Counted from the stretch's first letter, positions 11,701-21,829 are shown. The stretch: DNA of 64,000 nucleotides from Atriophallophorus winterbourni (GCA_013407085.1 JACCGJ010000560.1:124001-188000), one strand, 5' to 3'. The notes: a model not told the origin generated them from the letters alone. A program made the numbers and translations.

Positions 11701-14682
11701 TAATAAGTTCAGTTTTCCTGTCACCTCATATGATTTCCGTATTCATTGAGTATTTAATTAAATCACATTGAGAGCCATAGCTGCAGTTCATAAGAACTCA
11801 GGCTAGCCGTCGTTATTTGTCTTCCCTTGAAGACCTGTTTACAGTATCGCACAATTTTATGAACGTTGACATCACGTGAGATTTCCAACTCTATTGATGC
11901 TGAACGTCATGGCACTAACGGACAAAGAACTGGCGCATAAAATGCAGACAAGACACTGAGAGAGTCCAGCATTTGCCATTTCCGCTGCTGTCTTTCGGTT
12001 TGACTCATACAGCCTGATTTTAAACGAATTTCTTTTGTTCTATCGGCGTGATATTGCTTTCAATCGTGAGTTAAACACGTCACCTTTTTTAGCTTTTTCT
12101 ATAATTCACCCAGAATTCGTCAGCTTGATTGTTTCCGTGTAGCCCACAGCGCATTTAGCCGAGCTCTCCACATTCAGGCGTGGTTGCGAAGTTTCGACAA
12201 GCTCCAACCCAAACACTACACGGCTTGTTTTGTGCTGTTTGCACTTTCAGTAATGTCAGCAGTAGTTGGCTTAACGAGCTTTGAAACTGTGTTGGGGTGC
12301 TAAACAAGTAACAAGTCAACCATATGCAATTTCGTGAACGCACAATACGAATGTCTATGTGGTAATACACGACTTAAAAACCATAATTTTATGAATCGAA
12401 AATGGAGTTACGACATACGTGCGGCTAAAGTTTGAACGTCAAATAATAGAAATATAGAACACTGAATTTAAATACAATACAAAGTTCAATCTTGAGGGTG
12501 ATGGGAACTGAAATAGCAACTGAGGAGCATGAAGGAGCGATGACAACCATGAACACGTAAGTGAGACTATCGTTCTTCCCACTTGCTGCTTGTTGGTAGT
12601 AAGGTGGCACCTCAAACATGTCTCGATCGCTCTCGGCCCAAGCATAAAGCGAATATGCACTACGATGTCAGCAATCGCAGCGAAATCAAAATGCATGGCC
12701 CTAGAAAATGGAAAAAAGTCGCTATATGTTTGGGTTCGAGACACAGAACGCTTAGATTTCAACAATATATTTTTCACTGTTTCTAAATTCTAAAAGAACA
12801 CAGTATGAGGTATCTCGGTGAAATCTTGTTCAAATTTCGTTTTCAGCAACAAACCGACTGCAGCAGGAACTGGCGGGACAGTTGTTCCACCTGAGAAAGG
12901 AGGTTGTCCTAAATGCGGGAAAAGAGTTTACGACGCTGAAAAGGCCATCGGATGCCCAGGTGGGGTGAGTGCTTATACGGCATGGGACGGTAAAAGCCAA
13001 TTTCGTTAAAAAGTGTTTCAAAGCTTTATCATTGAGATAAACAAAAAGCATTAGCTAAATAGCAAATATTGAAGTTTGACTTTGACAACCGTCATCAGAA
13101 TTTCTCAGAAATGACAGGCGATTATAATCGCGGAATCTTCAGGATAGCCAGCGCATGCCAGTATCATTAAGGCACCAAGAACTCGAAAAATACCAGCGTT
13201 ACATCAAGCATTTTGAACAAAGACGAACATATTCGTTCAGCGTTCACTACGCTTCATCGTATTACGTTTTTTATCTTTATAACATTGATTAAGCAAACAC
13301 TTGCATTTTGCACTTGATCTGCATAACTTGAACACTAAATTTCAGGGCCAGAGTATGGGCATAATGTCGTTCAAAATAAAGTCAAGAAGCTAAAATCTGA
13401 GACGCCACAGAGGGTTGCCTAAAAAACACGCAATCGAAAGCAGACGGATAATGAATAGTGCAATGCTTCTGCGATGTATAGGTTTGCTTGAGTTTTATTC
13501 GTTTTGCCACCATTACTAAGCAGACAATAACGAATACTTCGCTTTGGGATTTAAAGCGAAGCGAAGTTGCGAAGCGAATATTGTTGAATATTCGCTTCGC
13601 TTCGCCATTGCGAAGTGCACTTCGGATATTCGCTTTGATACTATTCGCCATTGCGAAGGGCAGTTAGGGCACTTCGAAAATTCGCTTCGCACTTCGCTTC
13701 GCTCCAAAAAAGTGACATTCGTTATTGTCTGATACATACATACACACATACATACATACATACATACATACATACATCAGGCATACATACATACAAACAT
13801 ACAGGCCTACATACAGACATACATACATACAGACATACATACATACGTACATACATACATGCATACATACCAGACAATAACGAATACTTCGCTTTGGGAT
13901 TTAAAGCGAAGCGAAGCGAATATTGTTGAATATTCGCTTCGCTTCCTCATTGCGAAGTGCACTTCGGATATTCGCTTTGATACTATTCGCCATTGCGAAG
14001 GGCAGTTAGGGCACTTCGAAAATTCGCTTCGCACTTCGCTTCGCTCCAAAAAAGTGGCATTCGTTATTGTCTGTAACGAACAGCAGAGGTATTACGAGTC
14101 AAGCGCATAATGCACTCAAAGTGTACTGAGATACTTGACAGATCAGCATAGGAAGACTGGGCCAACATCAATTTTGATTGGCTCAATTCTCTATCCACAA
14201 GTCAGCAACTGGATCGAAAACGGTATCAAATCGATAACGCTTGCGTCTGACAGTTGATAGCAACGCATGATTACATTGTCTACAGCGAAATTGGAATATA
14301 TAAAGCGATCCTACTTTACTAGTTCAACCAAATCGATCCGTGAAAGACTTCAAATGTATAGATAGGTAAAAGTGTCCAACAAGTATGCGATCAAAGTAAA
14401 ATGCCTTTTTCGTTTTTTTCTTTCAGTTAAGCTTCCATAAGGCATGCTTCCACTGCAAAAATTGCGGGAAATCGCTGGACTCAACCACTCTGTGCACACA
14501 GAAAGAAGAAAAGGAAATTTACTGCAAAGGTACGGTTTTCCATTCCGTCTTACTTGCTCCTTAAAACTAATGGTCGTGATTAACCGCTTCAAACCCGATC
14601 TTTTTCAGCATGCTACGGAAAACAATTTGGACCCAAAGGTTTCGGTTTCGGCCAAGGTGCTGGAGCGTTGAACATGGGTTGA
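5675..14682 (+). CDS. CSRP: CSRP-A: two-LIM cysteine- and glycine-rich protein (muscle LIM protein), 5 coding exons
   Basis: Spliced gene assembled from exons 5675-5774, 10572-10746, 12847-12964, 14427-14529 and 14609-14682 (570 nt, 189 residues plus TGA). All phases agree (1, 2, 0, 1). LIM1 has zinc ligands C6, C9, H27, C30, C33, C36, C54, C57, and LIM2 has C112, C115, H135, C138, C141, C144, C164, C167, both with standard LIM spacing. Each LIM is followed by the glycine-rich stretch typical of CSRP/MLP proteins ([18 protein letters not shown]). Vertebrate CSRPs are about 193 residues. Family members are adaptors binding alpha-actinin, zyxin and actin structures in muscle and can enter the nucleus. 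Start chosen because the exon opens with ATG just before LIM1. Intron 1 holds CR1 debris, intron 2 a 1.8-kb insertion, intron 3 a palindromic MITE pair. Family certain; exact orthology not determinable. Confidence 0.93.
5935..6480 (-). mobile_element. CR1-like RT fragment in CSRP-A intron 1
   Basis: Minus-strand reading [24 protein letters not shown] (RT catalytic box) and [16 protein letters not shown] identifies a CR1 reverse transcriptase piece in two frames. Unit B keeps only about the last 60 bp of it (to 26577). Confidence 0.75.
6590..6772 (+). mobile_element. CR1-like ORF2 C-terminal relic
   Basis: Reads [17 protein letters not shown] and [11 protein letters not shown], a decayed form of the [33 protein letters not shown] tail segment seen elsewhere in the window. 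Shared with 34085-34240 in unit B. Confidence 0.55.
6773..7385. other. Intron 1 sequence shared by both CSRP genes
   Basis: Nearly identical to 34245-34869. No gene or RNA recognised. Confidence 0.6.
7386..7915 (+). mobile_element. CR1-like 3' end (ORF2 tail plus 3'UTR), pre-duplication insertion
   Basis: In frame the segment reads [22 protein letters not shown] then a stop near 7697, followed by a 3'UTR and a terminal tail of repeated ATCTTGA (7886-7914). The same insertion at the same place occurs in unit B (34870-35388), so it predates the duplication. Confidence 0.8.
8759..9943 (-). pseudogene. CR1 ORF2 middle part (endonuclease end and RT fingers)
   Basis: 394 open codons from the back half of the endonuclease to [13 protein letters not shown] in the RT palm entrance. 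Its upstream frame is broken by a 136-bp tandem duplication (9833-10104) and its downstream frame by a shift at about 8750, after which motif A continues at 8737-8540. Confidence 0.8.
9833..10104. repeat. 136-bp direct tandem duplication inside a CR1 endonuclease
   Basis: The stretch starting 'tcgggtattacgtg' at 9833 restarts at 9969 and both copies run to 'ccacaagtgaatc'. 136 is not a multiple of three, so it shifts the frame. Confidence 0.85.
10572..10746 (+). CDS. CSRP: CSRP-A exon 2 (GC donor)
   Basis: Second half of LIM1 and its glycine-rich tail. Acceptor CAG ends at 10571. The exon ends ATGAG and the intron begins GCAAGT, a textbook GC-AG donor. Splicing in phase 2 to exon 3 restores the reading frame; reading through instead gives six to eight extra codons and a TGA at 10766-10768. 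Confidence 0.88.
10747..12846. other. CSRP-A intron 2 with a 1.77-kb segment absent from CSRP-B
   Basis: Homology to CSRP-B intron 2 (35761-36093) holds at 10747-10849 and 12616-12846 only. The middle part holds a SINE-like repeat (11451-11706), an AT microsatellite (10853-10866), candidate AATAAA at 10920-10925, and an unrecognised 76-codon minus-strand frame (11206-10976). No gene could be supported. Confidence 0.6.
11451..11706 (-). repeat. SINE-like structured repeat, long form (opposite strand to 39373)
   Basis: Read on this strand it has the core of three hairpins followed by an A-rich linker and the second block ending in 'ttgcacat'; the reverse complement matches 39373-39605, 41062-41300 and 51419-51640. 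Confidence 0.7.
12847..12964 (+). CDS. CSRP: CSRP-A exon 3
   Basis: Linker (T/G/P-rich) and the first zinc knuckle half of LIM2 (C112, C115). Acceptor TTTTCAG before it, donor GTGAGT after it, phase 0. Confidence 0.9.
13521..13731. mobile_element. Palindromic MITE/foldback element, copy 1
   Basis: Begins 'cagacaataacgaat' and ends with the exact reverse complement 'attcgttattgtctg' (15-bp terminal inverted repeats). The interior is dominated by GCGAA/TTCGC inverted motifs, so the whole 211 bp can fold back. No coding capacity. Confidence 0.8.
13732..13870. repeat. (CATA)n-type microsatellite between two MITE copies
   Basis: Repeated catacata with occasional G or AG substitutions, 139 bp, exactly filling the space between the two palindromic elements. 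Confidence 0.9.
13871..14073. mobile_element. Palindromic MITE/foldback element, copy 2
   Basis: Same 15-bp terminal inverted repeats and interior as 13521-13731, 203 bp, differing by a few bases and an 8-bp deletion. Confidence 0.8.
14427..14529 (+). CDS. CSRP: CSRP-A exon 4
   Basis: Central part of LIM2 (H135, C138, C141, C144, C164). Acceptor with a strong pyrimidine tract ending at 14426; donor GTACGG at 14530, phase 1. Confidence 0.92.
14609..14682 (+). CDS. CSRP: CSRP-A exon 5 (terminal)
   Basis: Last zinc ligand C167, glycine-rich tail and stop TGA at 14680-14682. Acceptor TTTTTCAG at 14601-14608. Confidence 0.92.
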
Positions 14683-14852
14683 ATTCCGCAGCAGCGGTAA
14701 ACATCATTTAGCTGGTAGTAAATCGATTTCACTCATTGTTCAACGATATCACTTGCGTCGATCTGATCGATTCATTCTGCTGCTGAATGTGAGCAAACGC
14801 AACACCGCACATCAAGCACTGTTATTTATTTCATGAGGCAAATCCACTGCTT

Positions 14853-14858
14853 AATAAA
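14853..14858 (+). promoter_or_regulatory. Candidate poly(A) signal of CSRP-A
   Basis: AATAAA 170 bp after the stop codon, conserved at the equivalent position in CSRP-B. Confidence 0.6.
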
Positions 14859-14929
14859 TATTATATGCATATACAAATTAACTCAGTATTTCGAAACTAT
14901 CTCGATCAGTCCTAATATAACGAGTGTAA

Positions 14930-15540
14930 TTCAAAGTAATTCAAAGTTGTAATGGTCCAAAAAGCAAATACTTTACAGTAACCACAGATTAGAAATATAG
15001 GGAATTCATAAAGAACAACACAAATGTTTTATACATATGGAAAATCAGCACGTGTATTAAGGTGCAAGGTTTGGTTTAGTCATCATATACTTGTCAAGTT
15101 CAGCCTTAAACATGTTCAGGCTTGTTTCGCATATGATATGTGGGGGCAGGGAGTTCCATAGAAAACAGACTCTGACAGCAAAGAAAAACCTTCGATAATT
15201 TGATCTGGAGTGTGGAATAATTAATTTGTAGCCATGCGATCTGCTACCACGTGCTTCTTGCCGATGAAACAGGTGTTCCAGTGGGTGATCCATTGTATGC
15301 AGAATGTTGAAAAGCAGGATCAAGTCACCCCTGAGACGACGGTACGAAAAGTCAAAGAGGTTTAGCGTTGCAATCCGCTCCTCGTATGGTCTGTTGTATA
15401 GACCGGTCACCAGTTTTGTAGCGCGGTGGTATACGCGTTGCAGCAAGGTCATGTCCTTTTGTAACCATGGGGACCATGCTTGAACAACATACTCCATTGT
15501 TGGTCTGATATAGGTGTTAATTATACGTGGGAGTATCTGT
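14930..15540 (-). mobile_element. Young 5'-truncated CR1-like LINE (3' 610 bp)
   Basis: Minus-strand ORF 15563-15057 encodes the ORF2 tail beginning [16 protein letters not shown]. It differs from the 971-residue protein at 31710-28795 by only a handful of residues. The 3' tail is repeated 'attcaaagta' at 14931-14948. The empty site is seen in unit B at about 38567 ('cgagtgtgaaac'). Confidence 0.9.
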
Positions 15541-15764
15541 GTGAAACAAATTAAGATGCCCAAAGTTCACTCGACAGAATGCGGATACTGGAGCGGCACC
15601 TACCGAGAACGTGGAACTTTCCGTATCGAACCAAATGATGGGTGCAAGCGGGAATTTCTAACCAGTAGGTAGAATGTCAGATGAGACGGAAGTACGGAAA
15701 ACGTTCCACTTAAATATGGTGCCCACTAGCTGTTTCGACGCTGACAAATTGTCTCGAGTATAAG

Positions 15765-16105
15765 GTATTTGAAAATATTCGAGACCGATAGGGAGTACAT
15801 AATCATGAAAATAAAGTTTGCAATGAATCTGTTATAGCAAGTTTTTGATAACGTTTCGCTGCTGAACACAGAAGCTTCGTCAGATCAAGGGTGTCGGTAC
15901 GAACAGTGTTCAATTTTAAATGGCATTTGCTCGACCAATCCTAAGTTCTCTAAGCTAGACAGGAGAGATCAAGACAATTGATCACACCCTCTAAACGCTG
16001 TGTTCATGCCTAAATTGTTTATTAAGTGTACAGGTGTGAACAGCGTCTGCTGACACATTGCTTACGTAATCATGTGCGCATTATGTGTTATGTTCGCTAA
16101 TCCTC
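15765..16105 (-). mobile_element. Penelope-like element 3' fragment
   Basis: Absent from unit B at 38765. On the minus strand 15895-15800 matches the end of the unit B Penelope-like element (33602-33700), including the CTGACGA...GAAACGTTA motif. Confidence 0.65.
15851..15883 (-). ncRNA. Hammerhead-like core motif at a Penelope-like 3' end
   Basis: Minus strand: CTGACGA, a hairpin GCT/AGC plus CTG/CAG with loop TGTT, then GAAACGT. One unpaired base sits between CTGACGA and the stem, so it departs from a canonical hammerhead core; cleavage is unproven. Confidence 0.4.
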
Positions 16106-16159
16106 GAGTTTGCATATTAAGAGTCAAGCGAGAACAGCCGCTTCTAAAGGCAGAGACAT

Positions 16160-16520
16160 AATATTGTATCAAACGTTCAACGTCAGGCCAGATTCTCACG
16201 ACTGCCATAACACCTCTTTTACGACTGGCGTCACTATGAGCCATTAGGGCAACAACAAGCATCTTGTAAAAACGCCTGCCTTAAAGTGTTTTATCCTACA
16301 CGCGATGCAGTAAAAAGTAAAGTTCTAGTCAGCCGATTAAGAAAAAGACCTAAATGCGTTATAAAAAAACAAAATGCATTTGTAAAATCTGGCCTATAAA
16401 TAGACAGCCAAAATCGAAACGGCCACATCAATTTGAAAGGTACACATGTGTCGAACGAAGAGCTTCAAGTAAGCCGCTCAATCATCAGAGATGAGTGTTT
16501 ATCTAGAGGGATAAATGGCT
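16160..16520 (-). pseudogene. NUP54 3' remnant in unit A, exons 6 and 7 deleted
   Basis: 16160-16498 aligns with 39665-39994 (sequence downstream of NUP54 plus the last few codons), and 16500-16530 aligns with 40573-40600 (intron just before exon 6). The roughly 580 bp between them, with exon 6, intron 6 and nearly all of exon 7, is absent. The remaining homologous flank reappears at 21735-21826, beyond a CR1 insertion. Confidence 0.75.
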
Positions 16521-17884
16521 ATGTAGATAGCGATTTAAAGGATTCAAGGATTTATGGTTAAAAAAGTTAATACTTTACAGCACCACAGGATTACGGTATG
16601 AATAAAACATGAAAATTACAATAGAATAAAAGCTATACAGAATATCAAATGTTAGGCTCACGAATGATGTTCGTTTGCAAGTGCATGTAAAATTTCGCTT
16701 TAAAAATCACCAGGCAAGGAGAGTCAACCGCATTTTGGGGTAGGGAATTCCAGAGAAATATAGCTCGTACGGCGAAAAAATGGCGCCGACAATCAATACG
16801 GGAACTTGGAACGTAAAGGGATAGGGTATGTCCGCGTATCACTTTTCCATCACATACATCAAGCAAGTGTCTTAATGAATGTCCTTAGGTAGACACAATT
16901 CTATAGGTCAGAATTATATCGCGTCGTATCCTTCTTTGAGTAAAGTCACATAGACCCAGACGTCGCAATCTTTCGGTATACGGAACATTGCGAAGACCCA
17001 TCACTAACTTTCTTGCTCTATGATTGATTTTATGGAAGAGAGCAATATCTTTTCGCAGCCGAGGAGCCCAGACCTCTACCGCATACTCCATCGTATGGCA
17101 GTAAAAGTACAGTTCTATCAGCCGTTAGAAAAAGACCTAAATGCGTTATAAAAAAACAAAATGCATTTGTAAAATCTGGCCTATAAATAGACAGCCAAAA
17201 TCGAAACGGCCACATCAATTTGAAAGGTACACATGTGTCGAACGAAGAGCTTCAAGTAAGCCGCTCAATCATCAGAGATGAGTGTTTATCTAGAGGGATA
17301 AATGGCTATGTAGATAGCGATTTAAAGGATTCAAGGATTTATGGTTAAAAAAGTTAATACTTTACAGCACCACAGGATTACGGTATGAATAAAACATGAA
17401 AATTACAATAGAATAAAAGCTATAGAGAATATCAAATGTTAGGCTCACGAATGATGTTCGTTTGCAAGTGCATGTAAAATTTCGCTTTAAAAATCACCAG
17501 GCAAGGAGAGTCAACCGCATTTTGGGGTAGGGAATTCCAGAGAAATATAGCTCGTACGGCGAAAAAATGGCGCCGACAATCAATACGGGAACTTGGAACG
17601 TAAAGGGATAGGGTATGTCCGCGTATCACTTTTCCATCACATACATCAAGCAAGTGTCTTAATGAATGTCCTTAGGTAGACACAATTCTATAGGTCAGAA
17701 TTATATCGCGTCGTATCCTTCTTTGAGTAAAGTCACATAGACCCAGACGTCGCAATCTTTCGGTATACGGAACATTGCGAAGACCCATCACTAACTTTCT
17801 TGCTCTATGATTGATTTTATGGAAGAGAGCAATATCTTTTCGCAGCCGAGGAGCCCAGACCTCTACCGCATACTCCATCGTATG
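16311..17884. repeat. 787-bp direct tandem duplication
   Basis: 16311-17097 and 17098-17884 are nearly identical, including the same 73-codon CR1 frame (16866-16645 and 17653-17432). The unit joins NUP54-remnant flank to the CR1 3' end, so the duplication followed the CR1 insertion. Confidence 0.9.
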
Positions 17885-18184
17885 GCGAAGGTAGACATTC
17901 ATTATCCTTGGTAACGTTACCAGAGAGATTCTTTCAAATATTCTTCGAACGATACCTAACAATCTGTTGGCCCGTCGATATATATTCTGGCAGTGCACTG
18001 TGCTCTTCAGGTTACCGCTAATCCACACTCCAAGATCTTTTTCTAACGAGCTCCTTGCTAGGTTTTCAGTTCCCAAACGATATGTCCAATGAACATTCTT
18101 GCCAAGATGGAGCATCTTACATTTCTGTATGTTGAATGGCATGTCATTCATGGCCGCCCAATTCGACACGCTGTCCAAATCCAT
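17672..18184 (-). pseudogene. CR1 ORF2 RT thumb / C-terminal region
   Basis: 170 codons: [43 protein letters not shown] and RRIRRDIILTYRIV, the CR1-type post-RT region. Upstream frames at 18455-18258 carry [22 protein letters not shown] (motif B), and the FADD box is split by a frameshift near 18250. Confidence 0.8.
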
Positions 18185-19492
18185 TTGTAGTTTCTCACAA
18201 TCCTCTGCAGAACTAATCGGCGTTCAAATTTTCATATCATCCGCGAAGAGGACCATTTTAGAAGATATGAGGGGGGGGTAAATCGTTTCTGTACAGCAGA
18301 AAGAGGAGTGGACCTAACACAGATCCCTGTGGGACTCCACTCGTCGTTTTGAATGTTTGTGATTGCACTCCGTTAACTTTAACTCTGGCGTCGCGATCTG
18401 ACATATTCCTGAACGCATCAGTTTTTGAAAAGCAGATGATGATTGACTCTGTCAAAAGCTTTCGAAATGTCTAGGTAGCAGACGTGGATTCAAGAACTTC
18501 TATCCAACTCCTTCGTTCAGTCGTCTAATGCTATGAGAAGATTCGTGAAACAGGATCGGTGAGATCGAAATCCATGCTGTGCTGGCGAAAACAAATTAAG
18601 CGATTCAAAGTGTGCAACCATTCTTTTCGAGACTACACGTTCCATTACCTTAGCAATAACAGGTAAAATGTGACGGGACGATAATTTGCAGCGTCAAATC
18701 GGCAGCCGCATTTAAAGATAGGTGTTATCACGCCGGACTTCCAATCTTTTGGTACCACTCCCTTAAGCAACGAATAGTTAAACAGGCTGGAGAGCGGTTC
18801 ATAAAGCTGACGGTGACAGAACCTGAGCACATCGGCGTGAAGTGGTCTTCGCCTCATGTGCCACCCGGTCACGGAGAGGACTGAGTGAGTGGTGAGTGAG
18901 TAGTTTGAGCAAAGGACTTGCAACAATCATTGGATTTATCGAATATCGCACAACGTTTTCGATTCCGTTTCGATCGAATACTCAGAACGTTCCACTAAAA
19001 CCCTTGGCACGAACACTTTAGAATAATAAATTGCCAGAGCATTTGCGGTTTCCAACGCTGTTTCAGTGAGTTTTTCACCATTCTGGATGGGAAAAATACC
19101 TTGTTTGACTTTTGCTTTCGCGTTCATAATTTTGTATAGTAACTGAGGGCTGCGTTCCATTTTTGACAGTAGCATCAATTGATGCGCTTCCTTATCCTCT
19201 CCTATAAGTACAGTCACTTTGTTGCGTAACATACGCAAATGTTGCCAAGAAGTAGAAGTATTGTTGACTTTATGTTGAACCCACGCTGCTCACTTCATTG
19301 CTATCCACTTTTTTGTTCTGCTGCGGACAACAAAACGAAGTTCATGGACGCACCTTTTCTGAACTATCTGCGAGTTCTCGTCTATCTTCAGTTTCAGAAA
19401 ACCTACAAGTTCATTCCATTGCGAGTCAGGGCTTATGTTGTCCTCCTGAAAATGCGGAATCTGCACGAGCGATTTACTCAGGTTCAATTTAT

Positions 19493-20080
19493 CTACCCGT
19501 CGAACCATTCCATTCGTAGCGTTTGTGGGGAGTGATCGTCCCTGTGATAAAGGGTGGACAGATTAAAATCACCCATAATAAGTGTCGTTACTTGCTCAGT
19601 GCGAGTCAAGCGCTGAAGCACTTGAACCAACCTTTCGTTGTACGATTCCGTAAATGAAGGGGACCGGTAGACCACACCAATAATGTAAACTTCACCAGAC
19701 ATCAGCGTTAGAGAACACCAAATTGTATCCTCGAATGTGAATTCTGTGTTGTCTATTGGATTGCACTGGAGTCGATTATGATAATAAAGAGCAACACCAC
19801 GACCACTTCTCTTTCGGTCGTTCCTTATCAAATTCATATTGGGAATGGATATATCCGTTTCAATCAATTGGGAAGAATACCATGTTTCTGTGATGGCGAT
19901 AATGTCAGGTGAGTAGCGCGACCATATATCGGTTAACTCCGCTAATTTATTCAAAAGGCTTTGCGCATTTGTATATAAACATCTTATACAGTTTGTGGTG
20001 TTCAAATCATGAAAAGTTATCAATGGGCCGACTCGGTTAGAGTCGGAATGCTCAAGTTTTTTGGAGCTATCGCTTGACAT
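19493..20080 (-). pseudogene. CR1 ORF2 endonuclease domain
   Basis: Motifs ITETWYSSQ, GVVYRSPS and IMGDFNLS intact; the domain is interrupted at 19510 where about 200 bp with the SDH region are missing compared with 65-1270. Confidence 0.8.
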
Positions 20081-21338
20081 TCAGGTTGAACCTCATCACT
20101 AGGCGTTTGTGGGTCGGTACTATCCGTTTGCTTGCTTTCGGGTATTACCCTGGGCAAGCTCAACTTGACGTTTTGGGGTAGGTTTCTTCTACTAGCTTTC
20201 CGTTCAGGTTTGATAGTATCGGTCATTTCGGTCGTGAAGAAGGTTAGCTTTAAAGGGCTAGGACCTTTCTCAATATAGTTAGCAGACCGCGGTATCCTAA
20301 ATACATCCACAGTATGGCATTTTTAATACCAATTGTTTCAGGAAGATATTTCCACTGTTTGTGATCGTGCTCAGACTTTTCTTGAGATGGTACGTCAGCA
20401 GCATCTTCCGGAACACCTAGAATTACAACACTTCTTGGATTACTTTCTTCTCCCACCATGGTAAGTCTGCATGGATACGACATGTATTCTCTGGATCACC
20501 TCTAAGAAGGTAAGCATTTAAAAGTACGTTTTCCACGTCCTCCGCAGATTTCAGCATTATTCTTAAAAGGCGAGGATCATCCTTGTGAGGAGAATTCAGG
20601 TGGCAGTTTAGTCGAACTATTGATGAAGGAGTAACTGCGGCCAGTCTCATCTCACCACAGAGTTTATACCACTCTGCTAATTCAAGTTTTTGCTTAGCTT
20701 CGAACAGCGTTTCCTGCGACTCGGTCACGTTTGTGCATATAAAACTAAGGTTTATACCCGCGGATTTTGTTTTATAATTTGAGTCAGTCATTTTATTAGT
20801 GGTTTATCTGAGTTATTTCTCGTTTCCGTTAAGTCGAAAAGTCACTGATCCCAACGAACGCTTCCCCGTTTTAGTCACAATCTGCTCGGTTATCTGGGCA
20901 AATTTTGGCCTGTTCGAGTATGGTGGATTTTCTACCGGCTCCTGGGCAGTAACTTCTAAGCCGGGCAACAATGGTGCCTTTATGACCTTGTTTATCAATT
21001 CATTCAGTTTTTGCATACTGGATTCCAGTCCATTTAGATGCGTCTCAATTTCATTCTCAGGGATTTTCGCCTCTGAGAATGACGCTGTTTTTTGGCCTTG
21101 CAAGGTTGCAAACGTAACAAACATCGGGATAAACATAAATTATCGATACTAAATCTGAGGTTAGCGATTTGTCGCATTTAGCATGAACCTTCAACAAACA
21201 ATAGTAACACGTGACAGACTTCGCCTTAGGACTTACCGAGTTTTGGAAAACCGTATAAATGCAGCACGGTACGCTTTGTATCCTTTTCGGGGTCATTCGG
21301 TCAAGGTTGTGTGCTATACTGTTCAGTGGTGTGTGCAC
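20020..21338 (-). pseudogene. CR1 ORF1, broken in several frames
   Basis: Consecutive overlapping frames give the PHD-like knuckle, the ETHLNGLESSMQKLNEL stretch, CTNVTESQETLFEAKQ, HADLPWWE, and the FRIPRSANYIEKGPSPLKLTFF segment that matches the ORF1 at 31677-32786. Confidence 0.75.
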
Positions 21339-21829
21339 AGGCAGTGGTTCTGTCGAGCGATCGATGATGAATATCGTGAGCGCGACGAAAAGTGTTGTTC
21401 ATTATTAAGAGCAATATCAGATGTGATTCCGACAATCTTGAATAAATAACCAGTCGACGGCGAAGAATAAGATCTTTCCAATTAGGTTAATCCCTTTGAG
21501 GACTTGAAGAGTGTTAACAGGGTTGCACGCGTAGATCCAATATGGGAAAATCACGAGTAATCCAAATTTGCTCGTAATATCGAATACCGCTACGCGAGTA
21601 GTATATCCAGAAAGCTGACTTCGAGCGGAGTCCAACAATGTATAATATATCCACGTACGTTTAAGTATAAGATCAGTATATGCTGATAATCAGGAGCTCA
21701 AATTAATGCGACCGCACGGCACTCGTGTCCTCACTAAAGGTTGTGTGCGAATCCAAAATGTAGGATCTCTCCGAAATACGAGTATGAACATTATTAAAAG
21801 GAGTGGCACACTAAAAGCTGAGTAACGTT

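Larger units (their letters stand above)
16544..21733 (-). mobile_element. Nearly full-length CR1-like LINE with frameshifts and an internal tandem duplication
   Basis: Minus-strand order: 5'UTR (21733-21340), PHD-like Cys/His knuckle ([16 protein letters not shown]...CYVC, 21270-21100), ORF1 pieces (21136-20020), endonuclease (20080-19493), RT (18926-18258), ORF2 tail (18184-17672 and 17653-17432) and a short tail at 16544. Unit B shows the empty site 'atttaaaggttgtg' at 40608, so TAAAG is a likely target duplication. Many frameshifts; not functional. Confidence 0.88.
4950..21826. repeat. Tandem segmental duplication, unit A (CSRP-A plus NUP54 3' remnant)
   Basis: Homologous to 25432-40703. 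The left edge is near a shared 'tatggactgggga' stretch (4955 / 25434). The right edge is near 'gtggcacactaaaagc' (about 21810 / 40680). Between them lie matching upstream sequence, all five CSRP exons, parts of the introns, the CSRP 3' flank and a NUP54 3' remnant. Many unit-specific insertions break collinearity. Confidence 0.85.

Noticed and set aside
13651..13929. Frames rich in [11 protein letters not shown] or MYVCMYVC
   Set aside because: Translation of the CATA microsatellite and MITE palindromes.
16311..17884. Possible CRISPR-like or satellite array because of direct repeats
   Set aside because: Only two 787-bp units, made of transposon and gene flank; no short regular repeats with spacers.
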